NCBI RefSeq assembly: GCF_001039355.2
Contig: NW_019775623.1
Location: 126,662-170,753 of the forward strand
DNA length: 44,092 nucleotides
Origin: Lingula anatina
Taxonomy: Eukaryota > Brachiopoda > Lingulata > Lingulida > Lingulidae
Reading direction: 5' to 3'
The position numbers and the translations under genes are program-made. The notes beneath the pieces were generated by a model that was given only the letters and a program-made list of their open reading frames with translations, searched no databases and was not told the origin of the DNA. Position 1 is the stretch's first letter; the number at the start of each line of letters is the position of its first letter. Positions 21,214 to 33,499 of the stretch are shown here, piece by piece.

Positions 21214-23453
21214 TTAGAGACATGCCATCCAGGAGACGGTGATAGAGTACATATGGGTGCTGCTCCAGCTTTTCATGTTCACATTGAAGCCGAGGGGGCT
21301 GATGTCGGAGGCGTATGCATTCACCCTACTATTTTCACCATTCCTGAAAGTGAGAAAAATAATGAGAATAAAGACAATTGCATACTACACGTACATGTTT
21401 TTGCAGCCAAAACACAATCCCATCTTTATTCAATAGAACGAAAGGGAAAACCTGACAGCAAGGATATCCTTTTTTGTCAAACTGCACACCATGTTTTTTG
21501 CCTTCGTAAAAAATGGCAGAGGTAGGCCTCCTTCCAGAAAAATCTGTCAAGAGAATAGAAGCAGATCTTTTATCAATTCCTCTAACACCAGTGTTAAGTA
21601 AAGTTCTGAAATAATTAAGTGCAAACTGGGTTACAGATCGCCTGCAAATTGAGAGGGCCAGTTTGGTGGACCAGGTGAAAATCGACTGAAGAATAATTCT
21701 GAAATCGTTATCCTCCTATTGACTGATAAATTTTCATTTGTCAATAGCCACAGAAAAAATAACTGATATTTACCAGCCAATATATCGTCTGCTGACTGTC
21801 AGACTTTATCAAGGAAATGCAACTTCATTGGCCATTTCAGACATGTAGCTAATGAAACTGTTCAACTAACTTGTTGGGATGCATGTGCTTTAGTCACAAT
21901 GTAATATTTGACCAAGTAAACACATTGGATACTGTTAAGACAGGGGATAACACCCCATGCTGCAATGAATCACCAAGCTATTGTCTGTTGAATAAACAGT
22001 GAGCAAGCATGCATTGTCTTCAGTAACACCATTAATAAAAGAGGGGCGGCGTTATGAAAAAACAACCAGTTAAATTGCAAAAAAAAAATGTTATTTTTGG
22101 TAAGGTCCCTTTCATTCTAAGCTCAACTGTAACCTTTTTGCCATTTGAGAAATATGACTGGGTTCCCATACCTAGATCGATCTAACAGGATCAATTTATC
22201 TCCAATGGGTTTCCCTCTAAATTGCTTTCAGCTTTAGCGGCTTAAATGTCTGGCACGCCTACTGATGCTGCTTAACAATAATCAATTGTAGTGTCAGTAG
22301 GCGTGACAGACATCTAAGCCACTTCAGCAGAAAGCAATTAAGTGCGAATCCCCTTGGAAATAGGTCGATCCACAGTTAGTACGATGGGGTCTGGTCCCTA
22401 TGGTTCTGTACTCTTCCAAACAAAATGACGCGGCCCCAGTTAATATCACAGAGAAGCAAGCTTTTATGCGCAATATATCAAAATATTCTATGGTGGTATC
22501 GTCACAGAAAAAGGGTCAATGTTGTGTCTTACCAAATATCAAATTTCGATATTGCCACCAAAACGTTCGGAGCCCTTATGAACGGTTCATCGAAACGCAC
22601 ATGCTTCACTTGACTCTGACACCTTTGAGTACTATCTTTGTTACAGACGTCGCTGGACACTACTCCCGATAGACCTGTAACATGAAACACACATATTTGT
22701 GTACCTTCCATATTTTAAACGTTCTGGGTCTGCACGAACAGATTTCAATAACAGTTGTTATATCAGAATGAAATTATGTCCTGACAAAGAAGTTTGTTCT
22801 ATCATTCTGATAATACGCTTGGCAAATTGAACTTGGTTCTTGTACGTGTCTACTCCCTTCAAATATATTTAAACGAAATAATTTTCTTCTATTACATTTT
22901 CGGTTTGGGCTTTTTCAGTGTAGAATAAAACAGTTACCATTCCAGTTTTCAGCGAAAAAGCTAAACATTGATAATATCGTTTTTAAAAATACCGAACCAA
23001 ATAACATTCTCTTAGACTGGGTTTCCTACCTGGATTGAGTTTCTCTCTAAATTGATTTCAGCTTAAGCGGCTTAAATGTCTGTCACGCCTACTGAAGGGT
23101 CTAAACGATAATATTTTACCCCCCCCCCCCCCCCAGCGGCGTCAGTAGGCGTGACATATAGTATAATAATGAAGGTAAATTCAGCTACTAGCATTATATA
23201 CATATGTTGTTTTTTAGTCGTCCTTGCCAAAGTTTCACCCGCAGTCTGGCTGTACCTTAACGTAAATGTCACTGTTGCATGTACACGGTTGGTTTTAACT
23301 ACAGTATAATCTAACAAATACAGGAGGACTATAAAACAGTAGAAAACGACCCCGACTTCTAACATATTTTAAACTGTACTTACACAAGGCATCAATTGCA
23401 TCTGGAAGTAACAGAACAACCAAAAAGCAACCAAGGAGAACTCTGGAGGTCAT
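21214..23453 (-). CDS. Secreted H-type lectin C (three exons; Arg77 type)
   Basis: Exons 23453..23384, 22674..22533 and 21343..21214 encode 113 residues with no stop or shift. Compared with lectin B the signal peptide reads FLVVLLLPDAIDA, residue 25 is Leu, and exon 2 has D-V-C-N-K-D-S-T-Q-R-C in place of D-Y-C-K-R-G-S-S-Q-R-C. His replaces Tyr at 48 and 101, and Ala replaces Thr at 58. Exon 3 otherwise matches B, including Arg77, Trp97 and Tyr103, so the sugar site appears intact. All four mature cysteines are kept. AATAAA lies at 21117-21112. Intron 1 has MITE P4 with a poly-C loop; intron 2 has MITE P3 at the position of P2 in lectin B. It is the inverted duplicate of B. Confidence 0.9.
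22158..22400. mobile_element. Foldback MITE P3 in lectin C intron 2
   Basis: Same structure as P2, inverted. Outer arms are cctagatcgatctaacagg and aaataggtcgatcc; the central hairpin is cacgcctactgatg ... gtcagtaggcgtg. Confidence 0.8.
23036..23157. mobile_element. Foldback MITE P4 (partial) in lectin C intron 1
   Basis: Left arm and hairpin are retained; the right half is missing. The loop contains a poly-C run (about 23118-23133). It corresponds to P1 in lectin B. Confidence 0.75.
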
Positions 23454-23483
23454 CTTCTTGTTCTCAGTCTGAACAGGCGAGTG

Positions 23484-23517
23484 ACTGAACGAACTGTGGC
23501 GACCATGTCCTTTTATA
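23484..23517 (-). promoter_or_regulatory. Core promoter of lectin C
   Basis: TATAAAA (23517-23511) and initiator TCAGT with its A at 23486, 31 bp apart. One upstream module only, as in B. Confidence 0.8.
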
Positions 23518-23699
23518 GTTGCACAGTCTGTTGTTCACACATGTCCTGGCAGTTTATCAAGTTTCGTGCATTTTCAGTCATGCGGGGAGGCCCAATCAAG
23601 TCCCAAAGAATACATATAAACAACACCATATTAAGTTTCTGCTTTCATAATACCCGGATCTAGACAGGCAGGTTTATCGTGATTTCGTTTTACATATAT

Positions 23700-26040
23700 T
23701 TCTGTTTACAAACATGGAGAGTTTCAAATTTTAAAAACGTCAATTTTAATTGATGTAACAGAGAGAAAATATGTGTCATCAATAACTTTTTCGAGATTTT
23801 TTTGTGCTTTTTTTGATACTCTCCCACAAAGAAACTTATCATTTACTCTCCGGAATACTTAACATAAACATTGTCAGTGATGAACTTTTTCTATTTTTTG
23901 TGCTTTTATCACCCCTTTTCCCACATAAAGACGTGCCAATTACTTTTCAAAATGCTTGAGGCTTGCATTAAGTTTGACAGACATTCATAGATAATATAGC
24001 GAATACTCCAAAACGGTGAATCAGAATACTCCAAAAAAGGGGGCAATCAGGCAATTGAATTCAATAGGAACAATGTCCAGTACTTTTCTGTTCCCCAGGA
24101 CGCTTTTTTTTCTCTCTCTCTTTGATTAGCGAGGGAAAGGGGCAAATTCTAGAGACATCTTTTCAGGTTAGTGCATCATTTGGGAATCTAAAGTTGGAGG
24201 CAGGTGGCACCAAGGTACAGTTGCTGCACCGGTCAGTTTAATACGGAAAAGCGTCTCCCCCACTCCCGTGCCTGTTTTGATCTTGTTCTTTACATTTTGA
24301 TACAATGTAGTGGGAAGTTAACGCAAATCATGATTCTTTGGTTTGCCTATGTAAATAATTGATTATATATAAAATTCCTTGCACGAATCAACAAAAGACG
24401 TAAACATCTTAGGATTTGCATTGTAATGATAAACTTTTTGATTTACTTAGGTTGGCCAGTGTGGTAATTAAAGACGGCTTAGATTTCATGGTGATGGTAT
24501 CCAACATTGGCACCGTGTTTTTCTCACGATATCATCAAATATGAGCTTTCGTAATAAAGTCACAATTTGAACTCATTTAACAAATGTTACGAAGTGTAAA
24601 AATTGAGGTAATTTTGGTTTCTTTAGGGATATTTTCGCACCTTGATGCGCTTCAGCTTTAGCGTCATGACTCTCCATATAGTGTTATTTATTTTCATTTA
24701 AAACAAGACATGAGTGTTTAGTTGCTTATTAGTGGTAGATAGTCATATTCCTGGAGTAAAATATGAATCCTGCAACCTGTTTTCAATCAAGATATTTTAA
24801 TGGTTGAAAAAGACCCAGTGTAATAATGAAAGGAATGATGCATTGCTAATACTCAAACTTATATGTCCTCTTTTAAATGATAATAATAATTTTATATGTG
24901 CTCATATTAGATAAAATCTAGATGACAACAAAGCCGTTCTTTATAACCACACTGGCCAACTTAGTAAATCAAAAAGTTTATCATTCCAATGCAGACCCTT
25001 AGATGTTCACGTCTTTTGTTGATTCGTGCAAGAAATTTTATATATCCTTAATTATATACATAAGCAAACCAAAGAATCATGATTTGCGTTTACTTCCTGC
25101 TATCAAAATGTTAAGGACAAGGTCAAAACAGACACAATGTAGCAGTGGAGGAGACGCTTTTCCGTATTAAAATGACCGGTACAGCAACTGTGCCTTGGTG
25201 TTACCTGCCTTTTGATTCCCAAATGATGCACTAACCTGAATAGATATCCCTAGAATGTGTTTCCTTCCCTCGTTAAATCGCCTCAAGCATTCAGTAAAGT
25301 AAATGGCAAGTTTTGATGTGGGAGAGGGGGCGATAAAAGCATTAAAAATAAAAAACAAATACCACAGACAATCAACGTTCATGCTCATTATGAGAGTAAC
25401 AGACAAGTTTCATTTTGGGAGAAGGAGTAATAAAAGCACTAACAATCTCGAAAAATGTATTGATAAAGCCTATTTTCTCTCTGTTACATCAAACATGATT
25501 TTTTAAAGATTTTCTGTAAGAGTACAGTGATGTTTCTTTAATCAACACTTACAAATATTGAATTTTTCCCTTAATTTTCTTCTTTTTTTTTTTTTCAATT
25601 TTTCGTAATATTTAACAAATACAGATGGTAAACAGAAGACAATACTTATGTTTTGATCGGAGTACCAATTATATTAATATTGTGTAAAGAATACCTGTTT
25701 AGTTTTTGATACAATAATATATACAAACAAAAAATATGAACTAACGGCAGGATACAAACAGTCCGGGAATGGGCAGTATTTTAGGCAAATAAGACGTACT
25801 ATATTACTCAACATGTTAAAGAAATCTCCCCTTTCACAAATTAATTTTATTTCAGCATTTTCCACCGTTCTTTCGCCAAATTACCCCATTCCGCCTAATA
25901 TAAAGTGAAGCCATATATATACTCCATGAGATTGATTTTGTAAAAAATAATGTTTATATGTAAGCTTTTTAAGAGGAGAATATACTTTCACTCTGTTACA
26001 CATAGTGATAAAACGTATGACTTCTATTAAGTCAAGGCAG
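23700..26040. repeat. Head-to-head C-D spacer (reverse complement of the A-B spacer)
   Basis: Contains M3 (23920-24300, plus) and M4 (25440-25090, minus). The central stretch (about 24660-24900) is the reverse complement of 11.41-11.64 kb in the A-B spacer. For example, tcatattcctggagtaaaat here reads attttactccaggaatatga there. Confidence 0.8.
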
Positions 26041-26042
26041 AT

Positions 26043-26290
26043 ATGTAAATCAAAACTGCGTGTTGTTCAAAGGAACTGGATTTTGCTTCCTCGCGTGTCT
26101 GAACCTGTCTGTTATATATGTGAACTTCTTACTCTGCCAGGGCATTGCAGAATACGGCTGTACACCTTTGTTTAGAAGAGGACGAGACAAATGTCAATCA
26201 AAACCCGGCGTTATTCGTTGGGACTTGATTGGACCTCCCCGCATGACTGAAACTACATGAAACTTGATAAACTGCCAGGACATGTGTTAA
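26043..26290 (+). promoter_or_regulatory. Tandem pair of the upstream module, lectin D
   Basis: Same two-copy arrangement as in lectin A: a distal block (about 26043-26150) with ggaactggattttgc and a proximal block (about 26190-26280) with gggacttgattggacc. Confidence 0.5.
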
Positions 26291-26306
26291 CATAAGACAG
26301 TGCATT

Positions 26307-26341
26307 TATAAAAGGACATGGGCGCCACAGTTCGTTCAGTC
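26307..26341 (+). promoter_or_regulatory. Core promoter of lectin D
   Basis: TATAAAA at 26307-26313 and initiator A at 26338, 31 bp apart; the ATG is 33 bases further. Confidence 0.8.
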
Positions 26342-26370
26342 GCTCGCCTGTTCAGACCGAGAACAAGAAG

Positions 26371-28358
26371 ATGACCTCCAGAGTTCTCCTTGGTTGCTTT
26401 TTGGTCGTTCTGCTACTTCCAGATTTAATTGATGCCGGGTGTAAGTACAGTTTTAAAAAATGTTAGAAGTCGGTATTGTTTCGACTGTTTTTTATTCCAT
26501 CTGTTTTTGTTAGATAATACTATGGTTAAAATCAACCATGACATTTTAACAGTAACAGTCACCTGAAGGTGCAACCAGACCGTGGGTGAGACTATGGCAA
26601 GTACGAATAAAAAACTATATATTTATATATGTAATACCAGTAATTGGATTTAACTTTTATTATTATTATTATATTATGCACTCAATTTCTACTTGAGATT
26701 CAAATGAGGAAGGAGGGGCATTTTATGTCCAATGGGTGAACGAAGGGCGATATTATGTTCTCGTGGAATTCAAGTGGTAATTTTAGCCTTTCTTGAATTT
26801 CAGCGTAATTTTACACGGTATACACAGCCATTAAATACCCAAAACACCATTGGAATTTTCAAAAAACAGATATTGTCTGTACATCATGCTGCCTTTCACC
26901 CTCAGAATTTCTTAACATCATATCAAGCATTATTTATAATATTCAACCAAAACAGATCATGTTTTGTACACGTGTCGTCAAATATGAAGAACTTTTTTTA
27001 ATAAAAAACCATTCCCAGATCCTATCGTACCAACTGTGGATCGATCTATCTCAAAGGGGAATCTTGCTAAATTGCAATCACCTTAAGTGGGTTCGATGTA
27101 TGTCACGCCTACTGAAGCTGATAAAGGGTAATTAATTATCGTTTAGCACCTTCAGTAGGCGTGCTAGACATCTAAGCCACATTAGCTGAAAGCAATTTAG
27201 CGAACAACCCCTGGGAGACAGATCTATCCTGTTAGATCGATCTACGTATGGAAACCGAGTCTAAGAGAATGTTTTTGTGTCGGATGTTTTTGAAAACGAT
27301 TCATCAATTCTTAGCATTTTTCGCTGATTACCAGAAAGGGAACTATTTTATATTAGACTGAAAAAATCCCAAACTGAAATGGTAATGCAAGAAAATTACT
27401 ACGTTTAATATAAACATTTACTAGATAGATAGAATAAGACAATTCAGGATGCATTTGAATGGAGTAGACACGTACAAGAACCAGTTTCAATTTACCAAGC
27501 TTTGTATCTGAATGATAAAACAAACTTCTTAGTCAGGACATAATTCATTTCTGATATAGCAACACTTATAGAAATATGTTCATTCAGACCCAGAACGTTT
27601 AAAATATGGAAGGTACATAAATATGTGTGTTTTCATGTTACAGGTGTATCGGGAGTAGTGTCCAGCGATTACTGTAAGAGAGGCAGTAGCCAAAGGTGTC
27701 AGAGCCAAGTGAAGTATGTGCGTTTTGATGAACCGTTCATAAGGACTCCAAACGTTATGGTGACAATATCGAAATTTGATATTTGGTAAGACACAACATT
27801 GACCCTTTTACTGTGACGATATCACCATTGTTTGATTCTGTGTAGAATATCCCGCGCATAAAAAAACTTGCTTCTATGGATCAATATAATTTCTTTTCTG
27901 GGATATTAACTGAGACTGCGTCATTTAGTTTGGAAAGAAGAGGGCCATAGGGGCCATTCCCAGACCTATCGTACTAACTGTGGATCGGTCACAGGGTCAA
28001 ATTCACTTCTGGTATGGAGGCAAACGGTATTTCCCGTTCGGCTCTGTGTTCATTGCATTCTAGAGAAAAGTGTGCTTCATCTTCTATTGAGTCGCAGCGG
28101 GGGCATTTCCTTTTGTCTTTGGCTTTGTATATCGCCCTCGTTCAATTTCTAATTTATGATCACTGATCCTCATTTTTGCCACTTTTTTTAGCTAAAGGAA
28201 CATTGAGTTTTAGATAAGGTTCAGCCTCACAAGTTTAATTTTGTCATATGTTCTGAGTTTATTGTTTTCTCCTTTCTGCAATTCTTCCCAAAAATTTAAC
28301 TTTATTTATTTATTTATTTATTTTTATTTTATTTTATTTTATTTTTATTTTATTTATT

Positions 28359-28393
<35 letters not shown>

Positions 28394-29576
28394 TTATCTC
28401 TTCCTTTAAACATTGGGTGGTTGTGGATTTTAGTATGGGTGTTGTTATTTGGGGGGAATTATTCTTTATGTCTCCTCCCCCTCCTACTGCACCACAAACT
28501 TTTATAATTCCATTCACAACAAGAAAGAAGGGAACAAAGAATATTGGTTGTTCGATAAATGGCCAAACAAGGCCGCATTTATTATATAACTCCACTATAC
28601 TAACAATGTAACAAATTGTTGCCTGTTATAAATGTTATGACCTAAGGGATAAAAGTTATATGTCAAAAATTCGATACGACTCATCATACTAAAATTATGA
28701 AGCAATGAGTCAGCAAAAGTTTTTATTTACAAACAATTTTGCACAAATTCCGTTTGTGGGGTTGATGAAATTTGCTGAATTGAACATTGAGGTAGAAGGC
28801 TGAAGATAACTTCATGCTTAATCGTATCGTGCCCGCTAATAGAATGATCAAGCGCATAATGGGATCAGGCAGTGACGGTCCCTTGATATAAGTAGCAATG
28901 AATCTCATTTGAGGCTACCTCTCTACGGGAGAATTGAGCATGTGCAGAATGCGCAGCAATAAGCTCAATAAGATTGTTGTCGCCATAAAATGTCGTTTGA
29001 CTACGCCAAACTTCTCTTTGGTCGATTTTCACATGTTCCACCAAACTGGGCCTTCTCAATTTTCAGGCGATCTATTACCCAGTTTGCACTAATTTATTTC
29101 AAAACTTTACTTTACACTAGTGTTAGAGGAATTGGTCTAAGATCTGCTTCTATTCTCTTAGGCAGACTTTTTTTTTAAAGGTGGCCTACCTCTGTAATTT
29201 TAGGCATGGACCCCCCCCCCCCTTTTTAGAGCGTCGACTTTGCAAAGCCTTAAGTTTTTTTACGAAGTCAAGACACATTGTATGCAGTTTGACAAAACAA
29301 AGAAAGATAAGCAGAAGCGGAAATCTTTGTTGTGAGAAAAAATTTTTCCTTTCTTTCTGTTGAGTAAAGGTGGAATTGTGCTTTGGCTGCATATACACGT
29401 AGTATGGAATTGTCTTTATTGCTATTTTTATTCTTATCACTTTCAGGAATGGCGAAAATAGTAGCGTGACTACATACGCCTCCGACCACAGCCCTCACGG
29501 CTTCAATGTGAACATCAAAAGCTGGGGCAGCACCCATATGTACTCTATCACCGTCTCCTGGATGGCATGTCTCTAA
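26371..29576 (+). CDS. Secreted H-type lectin D (three exons; Ser77 type)
   Basis: Exons 26371..26440, 27644..27785 and 29447..29576 encode 113 residues with the shared phases. The signal peptide ends near LIDA. Mature Cys24, 34, 42 and 112 are kept. Exon 2 gives the same residues 30-71 as lectin A, including Met62 and Thr64. Exon 3 reads N-G-E-N-S-S77-V-T-T-Y, then S-D-H-S-P-H-G-F, K-S-W97-G and M-Y103-S-I. As in A, the sugar-contact Arg is gone, and N75-S-S is a glycosylation sequon. Gly98 follows Trp97 where other copies have Ser. AATAAA lies at 29673-29678. Intron 1 carries MITE P5 and a 300-bp block shared with lectin E; intron 2 carries the LINE fragment shared with lectin A. Confidence 0.9.
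26670..27010. repeat. Block in lectin D intron 1 shared with lectin E intron 1
   Basis: A segment with ggggcattttatgt and caccctcagaattt recurs inverted at about 36430-36720 in lectin E (acataaaatgcccgtc, aattctgagggtg). It is not present in A, B or C. Confidence 0.6.
27012..27262. mobile_element. Foldback MITE P5 in lectin D intron 1
   Basis: Complete copy. The left end is gatcgatctatctcaaagg, the hairpin cacgcctactgaag ... cttcagtaggcgtg is a perfect 14-bp pairing, and the right end is gttagatcgatctacg. Confidence 0.8.
27985..28300 (-). mobile_element. LINE 3'-end fragment in lectin D intron 2
   Basis: The minus strand encodes the same C-P-R-C-D-S-I-E-D-E-A-H-F motif as the lectin A intron 2 copy, with the same frame break upstream. 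It is followed by a T-rich low-complexity run (28301-28392). Confidence 0.75.
28301..28392. repeat. TTTA/T-rich low-complexity tract
   Basis: (TTTA)n passing into pure T. On the minus strand this would be an A-rich tract next to the LINE fragment. Confidence 0.95.
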
Positions 29577-29678
29577 ACTATTTGGAATACATATGCATGC
29601 TTAAATTGAAAACATTGAGCGTACAGCAGTCATATGGCCAACTTCATTGTTTTGGATTTTGATCATATACCTAATAAA

Positions 29679-29785
29679 TACATGCGCCGCAGAAATCTGT
29701 GTCAAATATATTTATTTGGAAATAATTCAATGGTATAAAGGGGTAGATGCCACATGTGTAACGGCTTCTTTCAATAGCAACAATA

Positions 29786-29820
<35 letters not shown>

Positions 29821-31220
29821 TAAAAATAATAAATGTTCTTTTACGGCGCACTTAATAGCTTGTGCATCTCAAAGCATTAAAATTCCATTTCTATAATATT
29901 CTTTGACTGCCATGGAAGATAGTATAAATACATGTATGACACATCCTAGAGCAAAAATACCTGAACCTTTTAATCTAATTTAGAAATAAAACTGTTCACA
30001 CAAAAAACTAAAGATGTAGTTCTTCGATATTTATCGTTAAGATTATTCTCTGCGCTTAATTGCATTAGCTGTCTTTTGAAAATATTCCATTTATACAACG
30101 CAATTCGTGCTTCAACGCTGTTGTTTGGTGAAGGCATACCTTTTGTATTAACAGAAAGCCACACTTTGCTAAATTTGTTTTTATGCTTAAAATAAGAGCT
30201 GTTTTGTTGGGCTACTTTTTGACTTACTTTTGTGAAAAAAAATCATAAATGATCCTTCAGCGAATGGGAATTTTAAGTTCTTTGGGTAGTTATTGCAAAA
30301 GTGCATGTAATCCATCTAGATGGAGTATTTCGTGGCATTATGATTGCATTCGTGAAGTTCAAGCAACTAAGAACCTCTTTAAAATAATGCATGCATGTAT
30401 AATATCAAGAATGAAAGCATATTTTAAGAGAACCTAGCTACTGAAAATTGATCGTTAGGATTGTGTCTGTATTGAGTAAAATAGGAATGAAAACAATTTC
30501 GAAAAATATCTAGCTACGAAATTGTGATTCGGGTTAACTTAATGCCATTAAAAGTTTATATTGTGTTTGTTGTGCTTACGAGCTAAGCAAAATTTGAATT
30601 CAAAGTCAACCACAACTCTTCATTTTTCCTTTATGAAATTATTTGTTCTGAATGGATATGCAAATCTGTTTGCGTATAGTTGAATAAAATAAAATTGACT
30701 TTTTTATGTATATTTAGTATGCATTTCTGCCCATAAAATATTTTTCTTTTACTAATACCAACAGAGTTTACCTTCGGAAAAACTATAACCCACGCAGATT
30801 ACAAAGTGATTAGTTGGATTTAAAACACTCTAGCACAAACAAAAACGTTATCTGTACAGGGGAATTGCAAAAATAAATAAATAAAATAAACAGGGTTATA
30901 CTAAAAATCTTGATTAAAGCATGTTTCAAATATGGTTACAAGCTTCAAAATCTACTCCGGCGAGGTAGAGAAATACATGATGCTTCTGCTCCACTGCATT
31001 TTAATCATTTAATCAAAAACCTGTAGTTAACATTAATCAGCAGGTAACTTCATTTCATTCATTTAGTCCATACGTCAACGAAAAAAGACAGACGATTAAT
31101 CTGCTTTTATCGTTTATTAATAAAAAAAATTCATATGAAATATTCAATTTTGAAAAACCTATAAACTGCGTCGCATTCTCTTAACAAATTTCTCATAACA
31201 AATATTGCACACACAACTCT
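29679..31220. other. Downstream flank of lectin D
   Basis: (AAT)n at 29786-29830. 29.85-30.25 kb mirrors the flanks of A, B and C, and 30.24-30.97 kb mirrors 19.96-20.5 kb. No gene. Confidence 0.7.
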
Positions 31221-31235
31221 TCAACATGTGAGGTC
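31221..31235 (-). pseudogene. Family S, orphan terminal exon (S4)
   Basis: After ttttcag the minus strand reads D-L-T-C-stop, the same form as the terminal exons of S1 and S2, followed by the same downstream phrase (gaagagttgtgtgtgcaatatttg). Exons Y and Z are not present upstream. Confidence 0.4.
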
Positions 31236-31435
31236 CTGAAAAGTATTCCTTCATTGATACTAGCACATTTGGTAAAATGGGTTCAATCTGAAAATGTAAT
31301 AATACATGTACATGGTATATGCGTGCATTATAACATTTTCAGATGCACCATAGCATATATTTTGGATATGCATACATGCATACATGTGATCTTAAATATT
31401 TCTTATATTTGCATTTACACATGTTTGTATATGTA

Positions 31436-31490
31436 TCAGTGGCGGATTTAGAGGGGGGTCAGGGGGGCTGGTCCCCCTTCAGTTCCTGTA
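31436..31490. mobile_element. hAT-like terminal sequence, fragment
   Basis: cagtggcggatttagagggg, followed by a G-rich then C-rich palindrome, resembles the end of hAT-type DNA elements. No matching opposite end was found nearby. Confidence 0.45.
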
Positions 31491-32836
31491 AAAATATATC
31501 ACACCAATATATCACACCATATTAAAATATACAAAGCAAACAATCTATCTTAATGTTAAAAATGCATGTATATCAGTAAGAAAAAAAGGAATAGGAAGAT
31601 AAAAGTCACATGAGATTAATACGGCATTCCACGAGGCATGCTGAATTCCAACTGATACTTTCAACATTTGAATATCTATTTTTTATGAAAGGGATATGTA
31701 AACTTTATGAAATTTGGTTAACTGATGCAGAGAAGTATAAATATAATTTTCATGGAAGCAAAATAAGTGTACACGTCAGAAAAATCCATGATTAACATAT
31801 TTATTTATATTTGCTAGGCAATTTCCATTGATTCCTATGTAAAATTAATTTAAATAATCGATGTTCAAGCAGCCCTGGCTCAAAAAAAAGCTATGGTACA
31901 TATTTTTTGCAGATTTCTTTCACTTCTACCAAGATGTATAACATATCCACATAAAATTAAAATCGCAAACGCAGAATTTTTTATTTTTGCATTTTTTAGC
32001 CAAATTAAGGCCATCTTGGCAAAATCCCCATATAACGCAATGTAATAAACATGGCGTTTTTCGGGATACCTCCTCTCGAAAACGAACTGGAGTGCCCCAA
32101 AATTTTTAAAATATTTTTTACTCATACGGTGAGAAAATTTTGTCTAACAATTTTCATCAAAATATGAAATAGGGCAGAAATATGAAATCTGAAATGTGAG
32201 AGGGCCTCCTTAACATGCTACCAATATCAAACAATGCTTTTTATACCTTGTTTTGCTACAGTATATGTTTCTGGGTTTGACAAAAATTATGAACAGACGC
32301 AGAACTTGGGTTTTAAATGTTAAAAATATAAACACTTTATATTATTTAATATTTGAGTTGAAACACTTTATTTCGTGTAACGAATTAGGATTACGAATCA
32401 TTTCATTATAGCAATTCCCATTCTTTTTTTCTTTTATATTACCGCTCCTTATCGAGTTTTTCCTCAACCACGTTTTCATCCACGGAAGTATTGCCTGGGG
32501 ATACGCATGCTTCAAGATACCCTGAGAGCGATCACTTTCACGAATGTTCACGACCGTGTTTGAACACATTTGTTTAAATATCGATATTAAACGTCATTTT
32601 AAAATACCAATAACATTACCCCATGAAATAAAGGAGAAATGTTGAAAAAAATAAAACCCACCAAGACTCTGGCAGGTTGAGTTACCTGTTATTACCTGGC
32701 TTGGGAAGTGCGTAATTAACAAGTTTTATTGTGAATGAGCTCTTGGTCAGCTACCCTGCATCTACTTGTCAACTGAGGACTTGAGGCGACCATAATCTTG
32801 AATGATGTAGTTATAACCCATCTATTGTCACCGAAG
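31491..32836. other. AT-rich intergenic, apparently single-copy here
   Basis: No gene and no match to the other array units was noticed. It sits between the D and E tails and is probably lineage-specific insertion sequence or the body of the hAT-like element. Confidence 0.4.
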
Positions 32837-32839
32837 TTA

Positions 32840-33496
32840 CACCCCCGTCACACTAGAGGTGGAATGAGCAAAAATGCCGTCGGAAAGACAATTCTTTGTG
32901 CGTCCCTGGATATTAGAAAGCATTCTAAAAATTCCGAGTTCATTCCAAATATTTTACCCATTCTTGTGGCCGATTCGAATGTTTGCTCATGTTAAAAAGT
33001 GCATTCCAAGTGGAAAAATTATCGAATGGCGTTTGAATAGTATTCTAACTGCACTATGACTGCATTCTACCTGTAAATATTCTCACGTCATTCTGACAAC
33101 ATTCGAAACATTCTGATCACATTCGAGGGAGAACCGAAATGGCAAGACACTTCAAAACCTGCTAGAATGAACCAGAATGCAACTCGAATGCATCTCGATC
33201 CTATTTTAGCCAGCAATCGAACTACACTCGTACGACATTCGAAGTGTATTCTAAATATTCTGACTGCATTCTGAGAGCATTATTGATATTACCAGTTTTC
33301 CAACTACATTCGAGCCGGAATGTGCACGAATCATTCCAGGCGGATTCAAGCGCATTCTGAGTATTCCAACGGCATTCTTACAAGAATTTAGATCAGTTTG
33401 AAATTTCTTCCCGAATAAAGTACGAATTTTTAAATTTAGTCATTCCGGCTTGTTCTGCTCGATTCCTGCTGATTCCGAATAAATGTGACGGGGGCA
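32840..33496. mobile_element. Non-autonomous DNA element with CCCCCGTCACA ends
   Basis: CCCCCGTCACA at 32842-32852 is inverted at 33484-33494 (TGTGACGGGGG). The interior is packed with degenerate cattctga, cattcgaa and gaatgc words. Flanks allow a TTA duplication (32837-32839 and 33497-33499) or a CA duplication directly beside the inverted repeat. No coding capacity. Confidence 0.75.
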
Positions 33497-33499
33497 TTA

